The notes under the pieces are model-generated. The model ran no database searches. It worked only from the letters and a program-made list of their open reading frames with translations, and had not been told where the DNA came from. Position numbers and translations under genes: made by a program. This document shows, piece after piece, positions 17,115-27,378 of a stretch of DNA of 64,000 bases (within the stretch, counting starts at the first letter, position 1; the number at the start of each line of letters is the position of its first letter). Source of the stretch: Nitrospirales bacterium (GTDB lineage: Bacteria > Nitrospirota > Nitrospiria > Nitrospirales > UBA8639); assembly GCA_029261355.1 (NCBI GenBank), contig JAJDBM010000005.1, positions 1 to 64,000 of the forward strand, read 5' to 3'.

Positions 17115-18596
17115 TTATGGGAATGACATAACCGCCGAGGTCGTTACCGATACAAGCGGTCCAGGGAAGACACCAAGAATGATAACTCCAGCAATCGCAC
17201 AGGCCAGAACGACTGACGTTGTTGGGGTGAAAGCCAGACGAGTCTCATTCTCTTGCGCTGCTGAAGGCTCGCGCATATACATGACCATCACCACCCGAAG
17301 ATAGTAAAATGCTGAAATGGCCGCAAAAATAAGTGCAATGATCGCCAGCCAGGCCATCCCTGCATTCACGGCAGCCATAAATAAATAAAACTTGCCCATA
17401 AATCCAGCAGTCGGTGGAATTCCTGCCAGAGCGACCATGAAGATCATCATGAGAAAAGCCGCACCTTTATGACGTTTAGACAACCCCGTAAAGTCATCAA
17501 GCTCTTCTCCTTCCAGCCCTCCACGCCTCAATATTCCCACAATGGCAAATGCCCCTAAAGTCATAAAGGAGTAAATGGCGAGATACAGCATGAGGCTTGA
17601 AACCCCTCCGGATGCAATAGGATCTCCATTGGCCACTGATCCAGCCACAACAATTCCAATCAACGCATACCCAGCATGGGCAATACTAGAGTAGGCCAAC
17701 ATTCGCTTCACATTCGTTTGCACAATGGCCACAATATTCCCAAGTGCAATCGTAGCGATGCACAAGACTAAAATAAGCCCCTGCCAACTTGGTTTGACCC
17801 CACCAAATCCTTCAAGTAATACTCTGAGAAATGCTGCAAAGCTCGCAGCTTTGGATGCCACAGCCATGAATGCCGTGACCGATGTAGGAGCTCCCTGATA
17901 GACATCAGGTGTCCACATATGAAATGGAACAGCTGATACCTTAAAACCAAATCCGACAATCAGAAACATCGTGGCAAAGAGAACCATTGGATCATCAAAT
18001 CCACGACTCGTCACGGCTTGTGCAATATCCGTCAATTTTGTAGACCCTGAAATTCCGTAAAGAAGAGAAATTCCATACAGGAGTATCCCTGAAGAAAATG
18101 AACCGAGAATAAAATACTTTGCTGACGATTCAATCGACTTCGCCTCAAACCGCTTAAAGCCAGCCATGATATACAAAGAGATCGACATGAGTTCGATCCC
18201 CAGATAAATGGTCAAGAGATCAGCTCCCGAGACCATAATCATCATCCCAGCTAGCGACAGCAGAATGAAGCCATAATATTCGGCAAGTTCAATTCTCTCC
18301 TCTTTTAAGTACGTCATAGAAAAAAGAATCGTCATTCCACTAATGACATAGAGAAGAAGCTTCCAAAATGCAGCATATGGGTCAATAATCACAAGATCAC
18401 TAAATGCCAAGACCCGATGATTCAAGTCACCAATCGTCACCATAAAGCAGAGAGCAAGCGCACCCAAGCTCATCCACGCCAACAAGTCTTTCTTCGAAGA
18501 GGGCGTAATGGGATCAAGAACGAGCAAGAGACAGGCTGCTCCCACAATCAAGAGCTCAGGAAGAATAGCCCCTAGGTCAACAAGTGAAGGGGTCAT
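17115..18596 (-). CDS. nuoN: NADH-quinone oxidoreductase subunit N
   Basis: A 493-residue antiporter-like membrane subunit of complex I, one of three proton-pumping modules. Family marks include YYGFILLSLAGMMIMVSGAD, LMSISLYIMAGF, and FHMWTPDVYQGAPT, where the conserved Lys/His/Glu charge chain runs through mid-membrane helices. It is last in the operon and its start overlaps the nuoM stop by 4 nt (ATGA), so the two are translationally coupled. Length is typical. Confidence 0.95.
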   Translation of the reverse strand: MTPSLVDLGAILPELLIVGAACLLLVLDPITPSSKKDLLAWMSLGALALCFMVTIGDLNHRVLAFSDLVIIDPYAAFWKLLLYVISGMTILFSMTYLKEERIELAEYYGFILLSLAGMMIMVSGADLLTIYLGIELMSISLYIMAGFKRFEAKSIESSAKYFILGSFSSGILLYGISLLYGISGSTKLTDIAQAVTSRGFDDPMVLFATMFLIVGFGFKVSAVPFHMWTPDVYQGAPTSVTAFMAVASKAASFAAFLRVLLEGFGGVKPSWQGLILVLCIATIALGNIVAIVQTNVKRMLAYSSIAHAGYALIGIVVAGSVANGDPIASGGVSSLMLYLAIYSFMTLGAFAIVGILRRGGLEGEELDDFTGLSKRHKGAAFLMMIFMVALAGIPPTAGFMGKFYLFMAAVNAGMAWLAIIALIFAAISAFYYLRVVMVMYMREPSAAQENETRLAFTPTTSVVLACAIAGVIILGVFPGPLVSVTTSAVMSFP

Positions 18597-20173
18597 CGAT
18601 TCATACTCACAACAGGGGTAGATAAAACAGATCGTTGAGGAGAAATCAGAGTCAAATCCTGTGGAATGGGTCCCACTTGATCAACCGTCATAACTTGAGC
18701 TTGTCGTTGAACGAGACGATCCACACTCGCATGCATCACATCCAATAATGGTTTGGGATACAGCCCGATCCAGAAGATTAAGATGACCAGTGGGACCATC
18801 ATTCCAAACTCACGGACATTGAGATCCACAAGCTTCGTGACCATCTTCTCCGATGGGGTACCGTATATGACTCGTTGCAGCATATAGAGGATATAAGCCG
18901 CAGCTAAAATAATTCCGAGAGACGCCAATGTTGCCGCGAGCTTACTCCACACAAATGTTCCAATGAGCACAAGGAATTCTCCCACGAAGCTATTCATTCC
19001 GGGAAGACCTACAGAGGACAGGGCGAAAATCACAAAAAATGTTGCGTACTTCGGCATTGGCATTGCGAGTCCAGCATTATCATCGATCTGTCGGCTATGG
19101 GTTCGTTCATAAATAATCCCCACGCACATAAAGAGCGCTCCAGTGGTAATCCCATGATTCACCATCTGCATAATGGCTCCTTCAATACCCTGCGCATTGA
19201 AGGCAAATATTCCAAGTGTCACGAATCCCATATGACTGACACTGGAATAGGCAATCAATTTTTTCAGATCACTCTGCGCAAGTGCCATATACGCACCATA
19301 AATAATAGCGATAACTGACAATGTCATCATCGCAGGCGTAAAGAGTTCTGTGGCATCAGGCAACATAGGAAGAGAAAAGCGTAAAAACCCATAGGTTCCC
19401 ATCTTCAAAAGCACACTGGCCAGAATAATGCTCCCTGCAGTAGGCGCCTCGACATGCGCATCTGGCAGCCATGTGTGAAAAGGAAACATGGGGACTTTCA
19501 CGGCAAATGCCGCAAACAGTGCCCAAAAGAGAAGAGCCTGAAGACTAGGAGCATACTCGGCCTGACTTAAGGCCAAGATGTCAAAAGTGTTCCCTCCTTG
19601 GAAAAACAGGACGAGAATAGCCACCAACAACAGCACACTTCCGGCCAAGGTATAGAGGAAAAACTTAATGGCCGCATAAACACGATTTGGTCCACCCCAA
19701 ATCCCGATCAGTAAATACATGGGAATGAGCATGGTTTCCCAAAAGACGTAAAACAACACAAAATCCAACGAACAAAAAACGCCGATCGTCGCCGTTTCCA
19801 TAACTAGCAAACTAATCATGAATTCTTTAACTCGCGTCTCAATAGCCGTCCAGGAAACAAGAATACAGAGAGGAGTTAAGAATGTGGTCAGCAGGACAAG
19901 CGGCATGCTAATGCCATCAATGCCCAAGGCATAGTTGATGGGTGGAGAATTGATCCAGTGATGACGTTCGACAAACTGCATCCCAGCAGTCGCATTGTCG
20001 AAGAAAACCCAAAGAGGCAACGATGCCACAAACACGAGGCTTGAGAATCCCAAAGCCACCTGCCGAGCCGCACCTTCCTTCGCGAGTAATATGGCGCCTA
20101 CTCCGACAATCGGCAAGACAATCAGCAAGGTCAGCCAGGGAAATCCACCAGATGGTATGGCCATATCAGTCAT
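18593..20173 (-). CDS. nuoM: NADH-quinone oxidoreductase subunit M
   Basis: A 526-residue antiporter-like subunit of complex I. Recognisable segments are FYVFWETMLIPMYLLIGIWG, AFAVKVPMFPFHTWLPDAHV with EAPTAGSIILASVLLKMG, and YSSVSHMGFVTLGIF. The conserved Glu in the WETMLIP helix and Lys in the AVKVPMFP helix are present, as needed for proton pumping. Only one nuoM copy is in this operon. It lies 78 nt after nuoL and overlaps nuoN. Confidence 0.95.
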   Translation of the reverse strand: MTDMAIPSGGFPWLTLLIVLPIVGVGAILLAKEGAARQVALGFSSLVFVASLPLWVFFDNATAGMQFVERHHWINSPPINYALGIDGISMPLVLLTTFLTPLCILVSWTAIETRVKEFMISLLVMETATIGVFCSLDFVLFYVFWETMLIPMYLLIGIWGGPNRVYAAIKFFLYTLAGSVLLLVAILVLFFQGGNTFDILALSQAEYAPSLQALLFWALFAAFAVKVPMFPFHTWLPDAHVEAPTAGSIILASVLLKMGTYGFLRFSLPMLPDATELFTPAMMTLSVIAIIYGAYMALAQSDLKKLIAYSSVSHMGFVTLGIFAFNAQGIEGAIMQMVNHGITTGALFMCVGIIYERTHSRQIDDNAGLAMPMPKYATFFVIFALSSVGLPGMNSFVGEFLVLIGTFVWSKLAATLASLGIILAAAYILYMLQRVIYGTPSEKMVTKLVDLNVREFGMMVPLVILIFWIGLYPKPLLDVMHASVDRLVQRQAQVMTVDQVGPIPQDLTLISPQRSVLSTPVVSMNR

Positions 20174-20251
20174 TAGTATCGAAAGAAGTAAAAGAAAACC
20201 GCTAGGAAAAAGTTTATTGCGATGCCTTACTAGTTCACGCTGTATTGACGA

Positions 20252-22147
20252 TCAAAAGAATAAGTACATGCCTAAAATTGTGACGGCCCCCACGGTCATG
20301 GCCAGGGCATAGTTCTGCGTCTCGCCACTTTGAATGAGTCGGGTCATCCATCCACCCCAAGCCACGCTACGCGCAATCCCATTCACAGCCCCATCAATTA
20401 CCGCCACATCAACGCGTTTCCACATTTGATCAGCGACTTGAAATGTCGGATTCACAATCGTCTTATCGTACGCTTCATCGACATACCATTTATGTAAAGA
20501 AAATTGGTAGAGCGATTGCCACTGATGCGCGAGTCGATCCGGCAACCCAGGAGATTTCACATATACAAAATATGCGGATGCAATACCAATGAGGCCAAGG
20601 ACTGTTGCGACAATCATGATACCTGTTGCAGCCGCACCATGATGGAGATTTCCCCCAGCCCCTGGAATCGCAGGCTGAAGGAATTCTGGGATTCCAATAA
20701 ATCCAAGCAGTAAGCTTAACGCCGCAAGAACTACAAGGGGATAGGTCATGGTTTTAGACGGTTCATGGATGTCCGAGGCATGATGAGGGTCGACACGAGA
20801 TTCCCCCCAAAAAGTCACAAACACAAGCCTAAAGCTATAAAATGCCGTCATCATCGCTGTGAGCAATCCTAAAACAGTTAAGACCTTCCCTAAGTCTCCA
20901 GACATCCAGGCCACTGCTAATAACTGGTCTTTACTAAACCACCCCGACGTAAAGGGGAATCCAGCCAACGCAAGTGAACCGATGACAAATGTCCAATAGG
21001 TCACTGGCAATTTATCTTTTAGGCCGCCCATCCGTTGCATATCTTGCTCGTGATGAAGCGCAATAATCACTGAGCCACACCCTAAAAAGAGGAGAGCTTT
21101 AAACGCACCGTGGGTCAACAAATGATAAATGCCCTCTACATATCCACCTAAGCCACATGCCATAATCATGTAACCCAGTTGACTCATAGTCGAATAGGCA
21201 ACCACACGTTTGATATCTGTCTGAGTAAAAGCGATGGTTGCACCAACAACCATCGTTAACCCACCCACCACAGCAACCACATCCATTGCTGTCGGTGATA
21301 AATTAAAAAGTGGCGCGAGTCGCGCAACCATGAAAACCCCAGCAGTCACCATTGTGGCAGCATGAATTAATGCAGATATTGGCGTCGGCCCCTCCATCGC
21401 GTCCGGCAGCCATACGTGAAGGGGAACCTGGGCAGACTTTCCGATAGCCCCGACAAAAAGCAGTAAACAAATTAACGTGATAGCTGAAACTTCCCAATTT
21501 CCTCCGACTGAACCTAAGAGGTTAATCGTGGCATTCGCCATTTGGGGTGCCGCATCAAAAACTGGAACGTAAGCTAAACTTCCAAATATGACAAACACGA
21601 GTAAGATTCCCAACATAAACCCGAAATCACCCACGCGATTAACAAGAAAGGCTTTTGTCGCGGCAGCACGGGCCGACTGTCGCTCATACCAATGACCAAT
21701 CAATAGATAGGAGCAGAGGCCCACCGCTTCCCAGAAGACAAACAATTGGAGAAAATTATCCGACATCACGAGCATCAACATCGAGAAGGTAAACAGCGCG
21801 ATGTTGCTAAAGAAACGGTCGTAGGCAGGATCACCCTGCATATATCCAATCGTGTAGATATGAACCAAAGAACTGACAGTCGAGACTAAGAGCAACATCA
21901 CGACGGTTAATTGATCAATATACAGACCTAATTCAATGTGGAGGTCGCCTGAGGACGCCCAGGTATAGAGAGGCAGGTGAATAATGTTTCCACTAGCCAC
22001 TTCTGATAACGCCACAAGGGAAAATACAAGGGAAAATAACACAGCCGGCACAGCGATAAGATGGCTTCGACCTTTGAAATACTGGCCAAAAAGCCCAATA
22101 CTGATAAACGCGAACAATGGAAGAAGAGGAATTAAGACGTAGGGCAT
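20252..22147 (-). CDS. nuoL: NADH-quinone oxidoreductase subunit L
   Basis: A 631-residue subunit, the largest antiporter-like module, with the long C-terminal lateral helix that runs along the membrane arm. Marks include FWEAVGLCSYLLIGHWYERQ, GKSAQVPLHVWLPDAMEGPT, YSTMSQLGYMIMACGLGGYV and THGAFKALLFLGCGSVI. The key Lys in GAIGKSAQVPLHVW and Glu in FWEAVGLCSY are both present. It begins 4 nt after nuoK ends. Confidence 0.95.
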   Translation of the reverse strand: MPYVLIPLLPLFAFISIGLFGQYFKGRSHLIAVPAVLFSLVFSLVALSEVASGNIIHLPLYTWASSGDLHIELGLYIDQLTVVMLLLVSTVSSLVHIYTIGYMQGDPAYDRFFSNIALFTFSMLMLVMSDNFLQLFVFWEAVGLCSYLLIGHWYERQSARAAATKAFLVNRVGDFGFMLGILLVFVIFGSLAYVPVFDAAPQMANATINLLGSVGGNWEVSAITLICLLLFVGAIGKSAQVPLHVWLPDAMEGPTPISALIHAATMVTAGVFMVARLAPLFNLSPTAMDVVAVVGGLTMVVGATIAFTQTDIKRVVAYSTMSQLGYMIMACGLGGYVEGIYHLLTHGAFKALLFLGCGSVIIALHHEQDMQRMGGLKDKLPVTYWTFVIGSLALAGFPFTSGWFSKDQLLAVAWMSGDLGKVLTVLGLLTAMMTAFYSFRLVFVTFWGESRVDPHHASDIHEPSKTMTYPLVVLAALSLLLGFIGIPEFLQPAIPGAGGNLHHGAAATGIMIVATVLGLIGIASAYFVYVKSPGLPDRLAHQWQSLYQFSLHKWYVDEAYDKTIVNPTFQVADQMWKRVDVAVIDGAVNGIARSVAWGGWMTRLIQSGETQNYALAMTVGAVTILGMYLFF

Positions 22148-22151
22148 GGGC

Positions 22152-22457
22152 TTACCACTTCAACAGCCGGAAATCATCCACATTGATACTCGTGGTATGC
22201 CGATAGAGAGCAATAATAATGGCCAATCCAACTGCAACCTCGGCCGCTGCGACGGTCAGCGCAAAAAAAACAAAAACTTGCCCTGATAAGTTTCCGAGAT
22301 ACGATGAGAAGGCAACAAAGTTAATGTTCGTTGCATTTAACATCAACTCAATGGACAACAAAATAACAATGATATTACGGCGGGTTAATACTCCCACCAA
22401 ACCGATCAGAAAGACCAGCCCGCTCAATACCACATAATAGCTAATTGGAACAGCCAT
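22152..22457 (-). CDS. nuoK: NADH-quinone oxidoreductase subunit K
   Basis: A 101-residue, three-helix membrane subunit of complex I. The conserved Glu residues of the proton path lie in [20 protein letters not shown] and in the later [11 protein letters not shown] helix. Its ATG overlaps the nuoJ stop by 1 nt (TAATG), so translation is coupled. Length is typical. Confidence 0.95.
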   Translation of the reverse strand: MAVPISYYVVLSGLVFLIGLVGVLTRRNIIVILLSIELMLNATNINFVAFSSYLGNLSGQVFVFFALTVAAAEVAVGLAIIIALYRHTTSINVDDFRLLKW

Positions 22458-22969
22458 TAGGACTTCGGATCCAATATTCCTTTTTTCGAAAGAATCACCG
22501 CACCAACCATAGCCACAAGCAAAATCAAAGAGGCCACTTCAAAGGGAAACAGATAGGTGGAAAATAACACTTGGCCAATGGACTTAGTATTTCCAGTCAC
22601 GAGCTCACTTGTATTCGCCACGGCAGCAGGAAACATTGGCCCCTCGCTTAGAAACACCAACAAGATCGCCTCGGTAAGTAATGTTACTCCTAAAAACATG
22701 GCCACCGACGCTTGCCCGTGAAAACGCTCTTCTCGTTTCACGTTCAGCAACATCACGACAAAAAGATACAGGACTAAAATAGCGCCAGCATAGACAATGA
22801 TTTGTACCGCAGCTAAAAATTCTGCATGGAGCGTGACGTACAGCCCTGCCACATGAAAGAACATCACTAAGAGCGACAACGCACTATAAATTGGGTTTCG
22901 TAGTGCCACCACCAAGGTGGCGGTCAAAACGATCACTCCAGCAAAATAAAAGAATACAAAGCTTGCCAT
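22457..22969 (-). CDS. nuoJ: NADH-quinone oxidoreductase subunit J
   Basis: A five-helix membrane subunit near the quinone/proton junction of complex I. The N-terminus [20 protein letters not shown] and the conserved [20 protein letters not shown] identify it. The frame is open to 22990, but the ATG at 22969 ([11 protein letters not shown]) fits the family start better, with AGGGG about 13 nt upstream. It overlaps nuoK by 1 nt. Confidence 0.93.
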   Translation of the reverse strand: MASFVFFYFAGVIVLTATLVVALRNPIYSALSLLVMFFHVAGLYVTLHAEFLAAVQIIVYAGAILVLYLFVVMLLNVKREERFHGQASVAMFLGVTLLTEAILLVFLSEGPMFPAAVANTSELVTGNTKSIGQVLFSTYLFPFEVASLILLVAMVGAVILSKKGILDPKS

Positions 22970-23047
22970 ATCAGATAGTCCCCTGCCCATTCCGACAGGA
23001 CATCACCTCATCGACTTCGTGTGGATCACGAGGTCGGAAAGGCTGGG

Positions 23048-23587
23048 TCAACTCTCCTTTTGAGGAATACTTTGGAATGCCACATTGAAATGGGCAACAT
23101 TGGGGTGCTGAAACTCGATTCGTTTCTCACGCACGGGGAAAGCCCGATCCCCGATCGCCAACAACTGTTGCTTGTCCAATTGGAGATTCCGCTTATCGTA
23201 TACGGCCCATTCAAATTCTCTCGTCATCCCCAGTGCATCAACCGGACAGGCCTGCACGCACAGCCCGCAAAACAGACATCGAGTCATGTCCATATAATAT
23301 TCTTTTGAATAGCGTTTCGTGGGTTCACCTGGAACTTCTGAACTCACAACACGAATGACTCGTGACGGGCAAATAGCCTCACACAAATCACATCCCACAC
23401 ATTTCTCTGTTTCATCATCATACTTCAGAAGTGCCAACATCCCACGGTAATTTTGGGGAAGAGGCTTTTTTTCATGAGGGTACTGAATCGTAATAGGCTT
23501 GTACCGAAGAAGATGTGACATGGTAATTTTCATGCCTAAGAGAATCTCATAGAAGGTGAGAGTCTTCAGCCATTCTTTAATTTTCAT
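23048..23587 (-). CDS. nuoI: NADH-quinone oxidoreductase subunit I
   Basis: A 179-residue ferredoxin-type subunit carrying two 4Fe-4S clusters (N6a and N6b) that pass electrons towards NuoB. The two cluster motifs are CVGCDLCEAICP and CLFCGLCVQACP. An N-terminal amphipathic helix attaches it to the membrane arm. It follows nuoH by 18 nt. Length and cysteines are complete. Confidence 0.95.
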   Translation of the reverse strand: MKIKEWLKTLTFYEILLGMKITMSHLLRYKPITIQYPHEKKPLPQNYRGMLALLKYDDETEKCVGCDLCEAICPSRVIRVVSSEVPGEPTKRYSKEYYMDMTRCLFCGLCVQACPVDALGMTREFEWAVYDKRNLQLDKQQLLAIGDRAFPVREKRIEFQHPNVAHFNVAFQSIPQKES

Positions 23588-23605
23588 ACAGTACCTTTTC
23601 AGCCC

Positions 23606-24667
23606 TTATGAACCAGGGAAAATATATGCAAAGATTGCAGTGAGGACAATATTGCCAATGGCAATAGGTAGCAACACTTTCCAGCCAAATCGCATCAATT
23701 GGTCATAGCGCAACCGTGGCAACGTGGCGCGAATCCAAAAGAAGAAAAACAAAAAGGCTGAGACCTTGAATGCAAACCAGAAGATCCCCGAAACCCACAT
23801 AAACGAACCAGTTCCTTGAAGGAACGTAAACGGTGCTTGCCATCCTCCAAAGAACAAGACGGTTGCCACGCATGAGACCAAGATCATGTTGGCATATTCC
23901 GCTAAGAAGAAAAAGGCAAAACGCATTCCGCTATACTCAGTAAAAAAGCCTGCGACCAATTCACTTTCCGCTTCTGGCAAGTCAAATGGAACTCGATTCG
24001 TTTCTGCCACAGCGGAAATAATGAATACCCCGAACGCAATAGCTTGCGGAAATGGGAAGGCAAAGAAATACCAATTCCAAAATCCACCGGCCTGGGCTTC
24101 TGTGATCGCGACCATGCTGAGTGAGCCGGTCAACAACAACACGCCAACTATCGATAACCCAACATTAAGCTCATAACTAATAAGTTGAGCTGCAGCACGT
24201 AACCCACCTAATAATGAGTATTTACTGTTGGATGACCACCCCCCCAGAATGATACCGTAGGCGCCGATAGACGTGAATGCCAAAATATAAAGAATGCCAA
24301 TATTAATATCACTGATAATAAAAGGTTTAAATTCAACATCAAAAATTTCAACGGTCCAATTGGGTCCAAAGGGAATCACGGCAAACCCGATCAACGCGGG
24401 GACCAGTGATAGCACAGGAGCCATCATAAACATGACTCGATTCGCTCCGGCAGGAATAATATCTTCTTTAAAGAATAGTTTGAGTCCGTCTGCAACCGGT
24501 TGCAAGATTCCATACGGACCAACTTCCATCGGTCCCATGCGATCTTGCATCCAACTCAATACTTTCCGCTCCAATAGCGTCAAGGCAGCCACCGTCAATA
24601 AAACGGCAACCATCACCACACCAATTTGGCTCACCGTGAGTGCGAATCTAACGCCGAAGTCCAACAC
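23606..24667 (-). CDS. nuoH: NADH-quinone oxidoreductase subunit H
   Basis: A 353-residue membrane subunit forming most of the quinone chamber. Characteristic stretches are LERKVLSWMQDRMGPMEVGP, QPVADGLKLFFKEDIIP, SNSKYSLLGGLRAAAQLISY and VPFDLPEAESELVAGFFTEY, which hold the conserved charged residues of the quinone site and E-channel. It follows nuoG by 36 nt. Length is normal. Confidence 0.95.
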   Translation of the reverse strand: MLDFGVRFALTVSQIGVVMVAVLLTVAALTLLERKVLSWMQDRMGPMEVGPYGILQPVADGLKLFFKEDIIPAGANRVMFMMAPVLSLVPALIGFAVIPFGPNWTVEIFDVEFKPFIISDINIGILYILAFTSIGAYGIILGGWSSNSKYSLLGGLRAAAQLISYELNVGLSIVGVLLLTGSLSMVAITEAQAGGFWNWYFFAFPFPQAIAFGVFIISAVAETNRVPFDLPEAESELVAGFFTEYSGMRFAFFFLAEYANMILVSCVATVLFFGGWQAPFTFLQGTGSFMWVSGIFWFAFKVSAFLFFFFWIRATLPRLRYDQLMRFGWKVLLPIAIGNIVLTAIFAYIFPGS

Positions 24668-24703
24668 GAGATTTCTCCAAGATTAGGTAATAGTAACTCT
24701 GTA

Positions 24704-27373
24704 CTAGGAAGCTTTAGACACTTCTACATGCGCACACTTAAAGTAGGGAACGTGGGTATCGTTGTCCACCGATACCGCGAACAGTCGTTGAATGTCTTGA
24801 TCGAAATGTTCAGGGAAAAATAGTACTCCACATGGAATGCGATCTGATAACTTCACGGTTGTCTTAACCTGTCCCAATTGATTCTCAAGACAGACACCAT
24901 CGCCACAAGCAAGGCCTAATCGCTCGGCATCTTCTGGATGCATGCTCAGCACACCCTGACTTTGAATCTGGATTAACCCTTTGGCACGTGTTGAGAATTT
25001 ACCAGAATGAAAAATCGATTGACCGACATTGAGAACAAAGGTATGGGTAGCTTTCATTCCTGGAAGGCAATATCGAGTAGCCAGGGTATCCTGATACCCT
25101 TCTTGGAGATATTGCGTCAACGTATCTAGGCAAGGCCTTGGAGGAAGCGGTGAAGGGCCAAGCGTTCGAGTGCCAGGCATGAGGTCTCGCATTTCTTTGC
25201 CAATGGCCTTGACGCTTTCATATTCCAACGGATGATCCATCATGACAGAAAGGGCTGAAAGGATTTCCCAATCTGGCCGACTCTCACCTAATGGCTCAAT
25301 CGCCTTCCTAACCGCTTGGGTATGACCTTCCGTACTGGTAAACGTGCCGTCTTTTTCAGCATAGGAACAGGCTGGAAAAATGACATCTGCACGTTTGGCC
25401 GTATCTGTTAAAAATAATTCTTGGCACACCAAGAACTCAAGTTTTCCTATCGCATCCTCGATACCTGAATCAGGAGGGAGAGACCCAATTGGGTTCTCAC
25501 CAACAATTATCATCGCTTTTAAAATTCCACGCTTAGCTTTTCCAAGCATATCCATAAGCGTCCCTTCCTCACCAGACGGGAGAGAACATCCCCAGGCCGC
25601 TTCAAGACTCTGTTGCGCTTCACGTGATCGGCAATCTTTCCCTCCTGGCAATAACTCAGAGACGGCCCCCATTTCAACAGAACCTTGGTCGTTATTTTCT
25701 TCAGCAAGTGGGGCAAGACCACAACCAATTCGATTAAGCTTTCCAGTCAAGACAAGCAGGTCCATTAAATTCAATGTCATTCCATACCCACCCTGGCTCC
25801 GAAGAACCCCCTGACCGACAAGAATGACTGCCCGCTCAGCACGAGTAAAGACTTTTGCCGAATCTTGGAAGATTTCTGCAGTCAAGCCGGTTCGAGCTTC
25901 AATATCGGTCCATGAAATGGCATCGACCTGTTTTTTGATTGCATCAATATAATCTTTGGCATGGGCCACCAGCTCTGCATCGACTAAATTTTCCTGAATC
26001 ACAGCTTTAAGAAGACCTATCGTCCCAGATGCAAACTGATCAGGTGCTAATGGCAGATGGTGTGTTGACAAAAGGGCAATATTACTAATAGTTCCAATAG
26101 CAGGCTCTAACGCCTCTACCGTAATCAACTCTGCACCTCGACGCTTGACAGCCTCTTTCACTTTGAGAGCCGTAATAGGATTTGTCTCTGTCAAATTTGT
26201 TCCAACGGTGAGGATCGCGTTCGCTGAAAGAAGGTCGTCAAAACTCATAGACCAACGGTGGGTTCCTTGAACCCGTTGAAGCGCATGAATCCCGTTCATA
26301 TGCCCATAGCGAGCACTACTATCTAGTTGATTCGTCCCAATCACGACCCGCATAAATTTTTGAAACAAATACAAATCCTCATTTGTACATCGAGAGGCAA
26401 TGAGACCACCAATCGCATCAGCACCATTCGCCGATTTAATAGCTGTGAGCTTCTCAGCCACCACTGCTAAGGCTTCTTCCCATGGAACCTCAACCAACTC
26501 CCCATCACATCGAATCATGGGCGACTGCAAACGATCTTCATGGACGTTAGCATGATACCCAAAATACCCGCGCGAGCAGAGATCACCATTATTGCGTCCT
26601 ACACCAAGCGTGGAATTCACCTCAATGAGATCATTGTCTTTGGCCTGAAAAGTCATTTGGCAACCATCACCACAATATCCGCATGTCGATTCAGTACGCT
26701 TTAGCATCCACGGTCGAAACTCGTACATCGACAACCGGCTTGTGATGGCGCCAACCGGACAAATCTGCACACACCCGCCACAAAATTCACAATCTAGCTC
26801 ATGCACCCCAAACGATTTTATTTTGGTCAAGGTCCCACGTCCAGCAGGGGCAAGTGCCCGCACATCCATGACCTCATCACAATACCGCACACAACGAAGA
26901 CATTGAACGCATCGATTCATTTGCGTTTCAATGACGGGACTAAAATACTCTTTTTGAAATACTCGCTTGAGTTCAACGAATTTGGTGCCGGATGCCGTGT
27001 ATTCATGAGAAAAGTCTTGAAGATCACATCGTCCACCTTGGTCACACACAGGACAATCAAGCGGATGATTCGCCAAAATAAAGTCCAGCACGGACTTTCG
27101 AGCTTGTTTCACCGTAGGCACAGAGGAACGTACCACCATCCCTTCAGTGACTTGGGTGCTGCAGGAGGTTTGGAGTCTTGGCATTTTCTCAATTTCAACC
27201 AAACACATACGACAATTGGCATCAGGCGCAAGCTTAGGGTGATAACAAAAATGAGGAATCATCACACCTAACTGACGAGCCGCTTCAATGACCAGGGTAC
27301 CCTTCGGTACGGAAGCTGTCACATCGTCAATCGTGACGGTCACCATGCCAGTAGTTGTGTGTTCGCTCATCAA
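24704..27373 (-). CDS. nuoG: NADH-quinone oxidoreductase subunit G
   Basis: An 889-residue iron-sulfur subunit with a degenerate molybdopterin-oxidoreductase body. From the N-terminus: a 2Fe-2S ferredoxin domain (PHFCYHPKLAPDANCRMC), the His-Cys3 cluster region (HPLDCPVCDQGGRC), two 4Fe-4S sites (CVQCLRCVRYC and CEFCGGCVQICP), then CGYCGDGC with a later Cys (GDLCSRGY), which would support the off-path N7 cluster. The rest resembles formate-dehydrogenase-type Mo-binding domains but has no catalytic role in complex I. It starts 5 nt after nuoF. Confidence 0.94.
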   Translation of the reverse strand: MMSEHTTTGMVTVTIDDVTASVPKGTLVIEAARQLGVMIPHFCYHPKLAPDANCRMCLVEIEKMPRLQTSCSTQVTEGMVVRSSVPTVKQARKSVLDFILANHPLDCPVCDQGGRCDLQDFSHEYTASGTKFVELKRVFQKEYFSPVIETQMNRCVQCLRCVRYCDEVMDVRALAPAGRGTLTKIKSFGVHELDCEFCGGCVQICPVGAITSRLSMYEFRPWMLKRTESTCGYCGDGCQMTFQAKDNDLIEVNSTLGVGRNNGDLCSRGYFGYHANVHEDRLQSPMIRCDGELVEVPWEEALAVVAEKLTAIKSANGADAIGGLIASRCTNEDLYLFQKFMRVVIGTNQLDSSARYGHMNGIHALQRVQGTHRWSMSFDDLLSANAILTVGTNLTETNPITALKVKEAVKRRGAELITVEALEPAIGTISNIALLSTHHLPLAPDQFASGTIGLLKAVIQENLVDAELVAHAKDYIDAIKKQVDAISWTDIEARTGLTAEIFQDSAKVFTRAERAVILVGQGVLRSQGGYGMTLNLMDLLVLTGKLNRIGCGLAPLAEENNDQGSVEMGAVSELLPGGKDCRSREAQQSLEAAWGCSLPSGEEGTLMDMLGKAKRGILKAMIIVGENPIGSLPPDSGIEDAIGKLEFLVCQELFLTDTAKRADVIFPACSYAEKDGTFTSTEGHTQAVRKAIEPLGESRPDWEILSALSVMMDHPLEYESVKAIGKEMRDLMPGTRTLGPSPLPPRPCLDTLTQYLQEGYQDTLATRYCLPGMKATHTFVLNVGQSIFHSGKFSTRAKGLIQIQSQGVLSMHPEDAERLGLACGDGVCLENQLGQVKTTVKLSDRIPCGVLFFPEHFDQDIQRLFAVSVDNDTHVPYFKCAHVEVSKAS

Positions 27374-27378
27374 TGTCC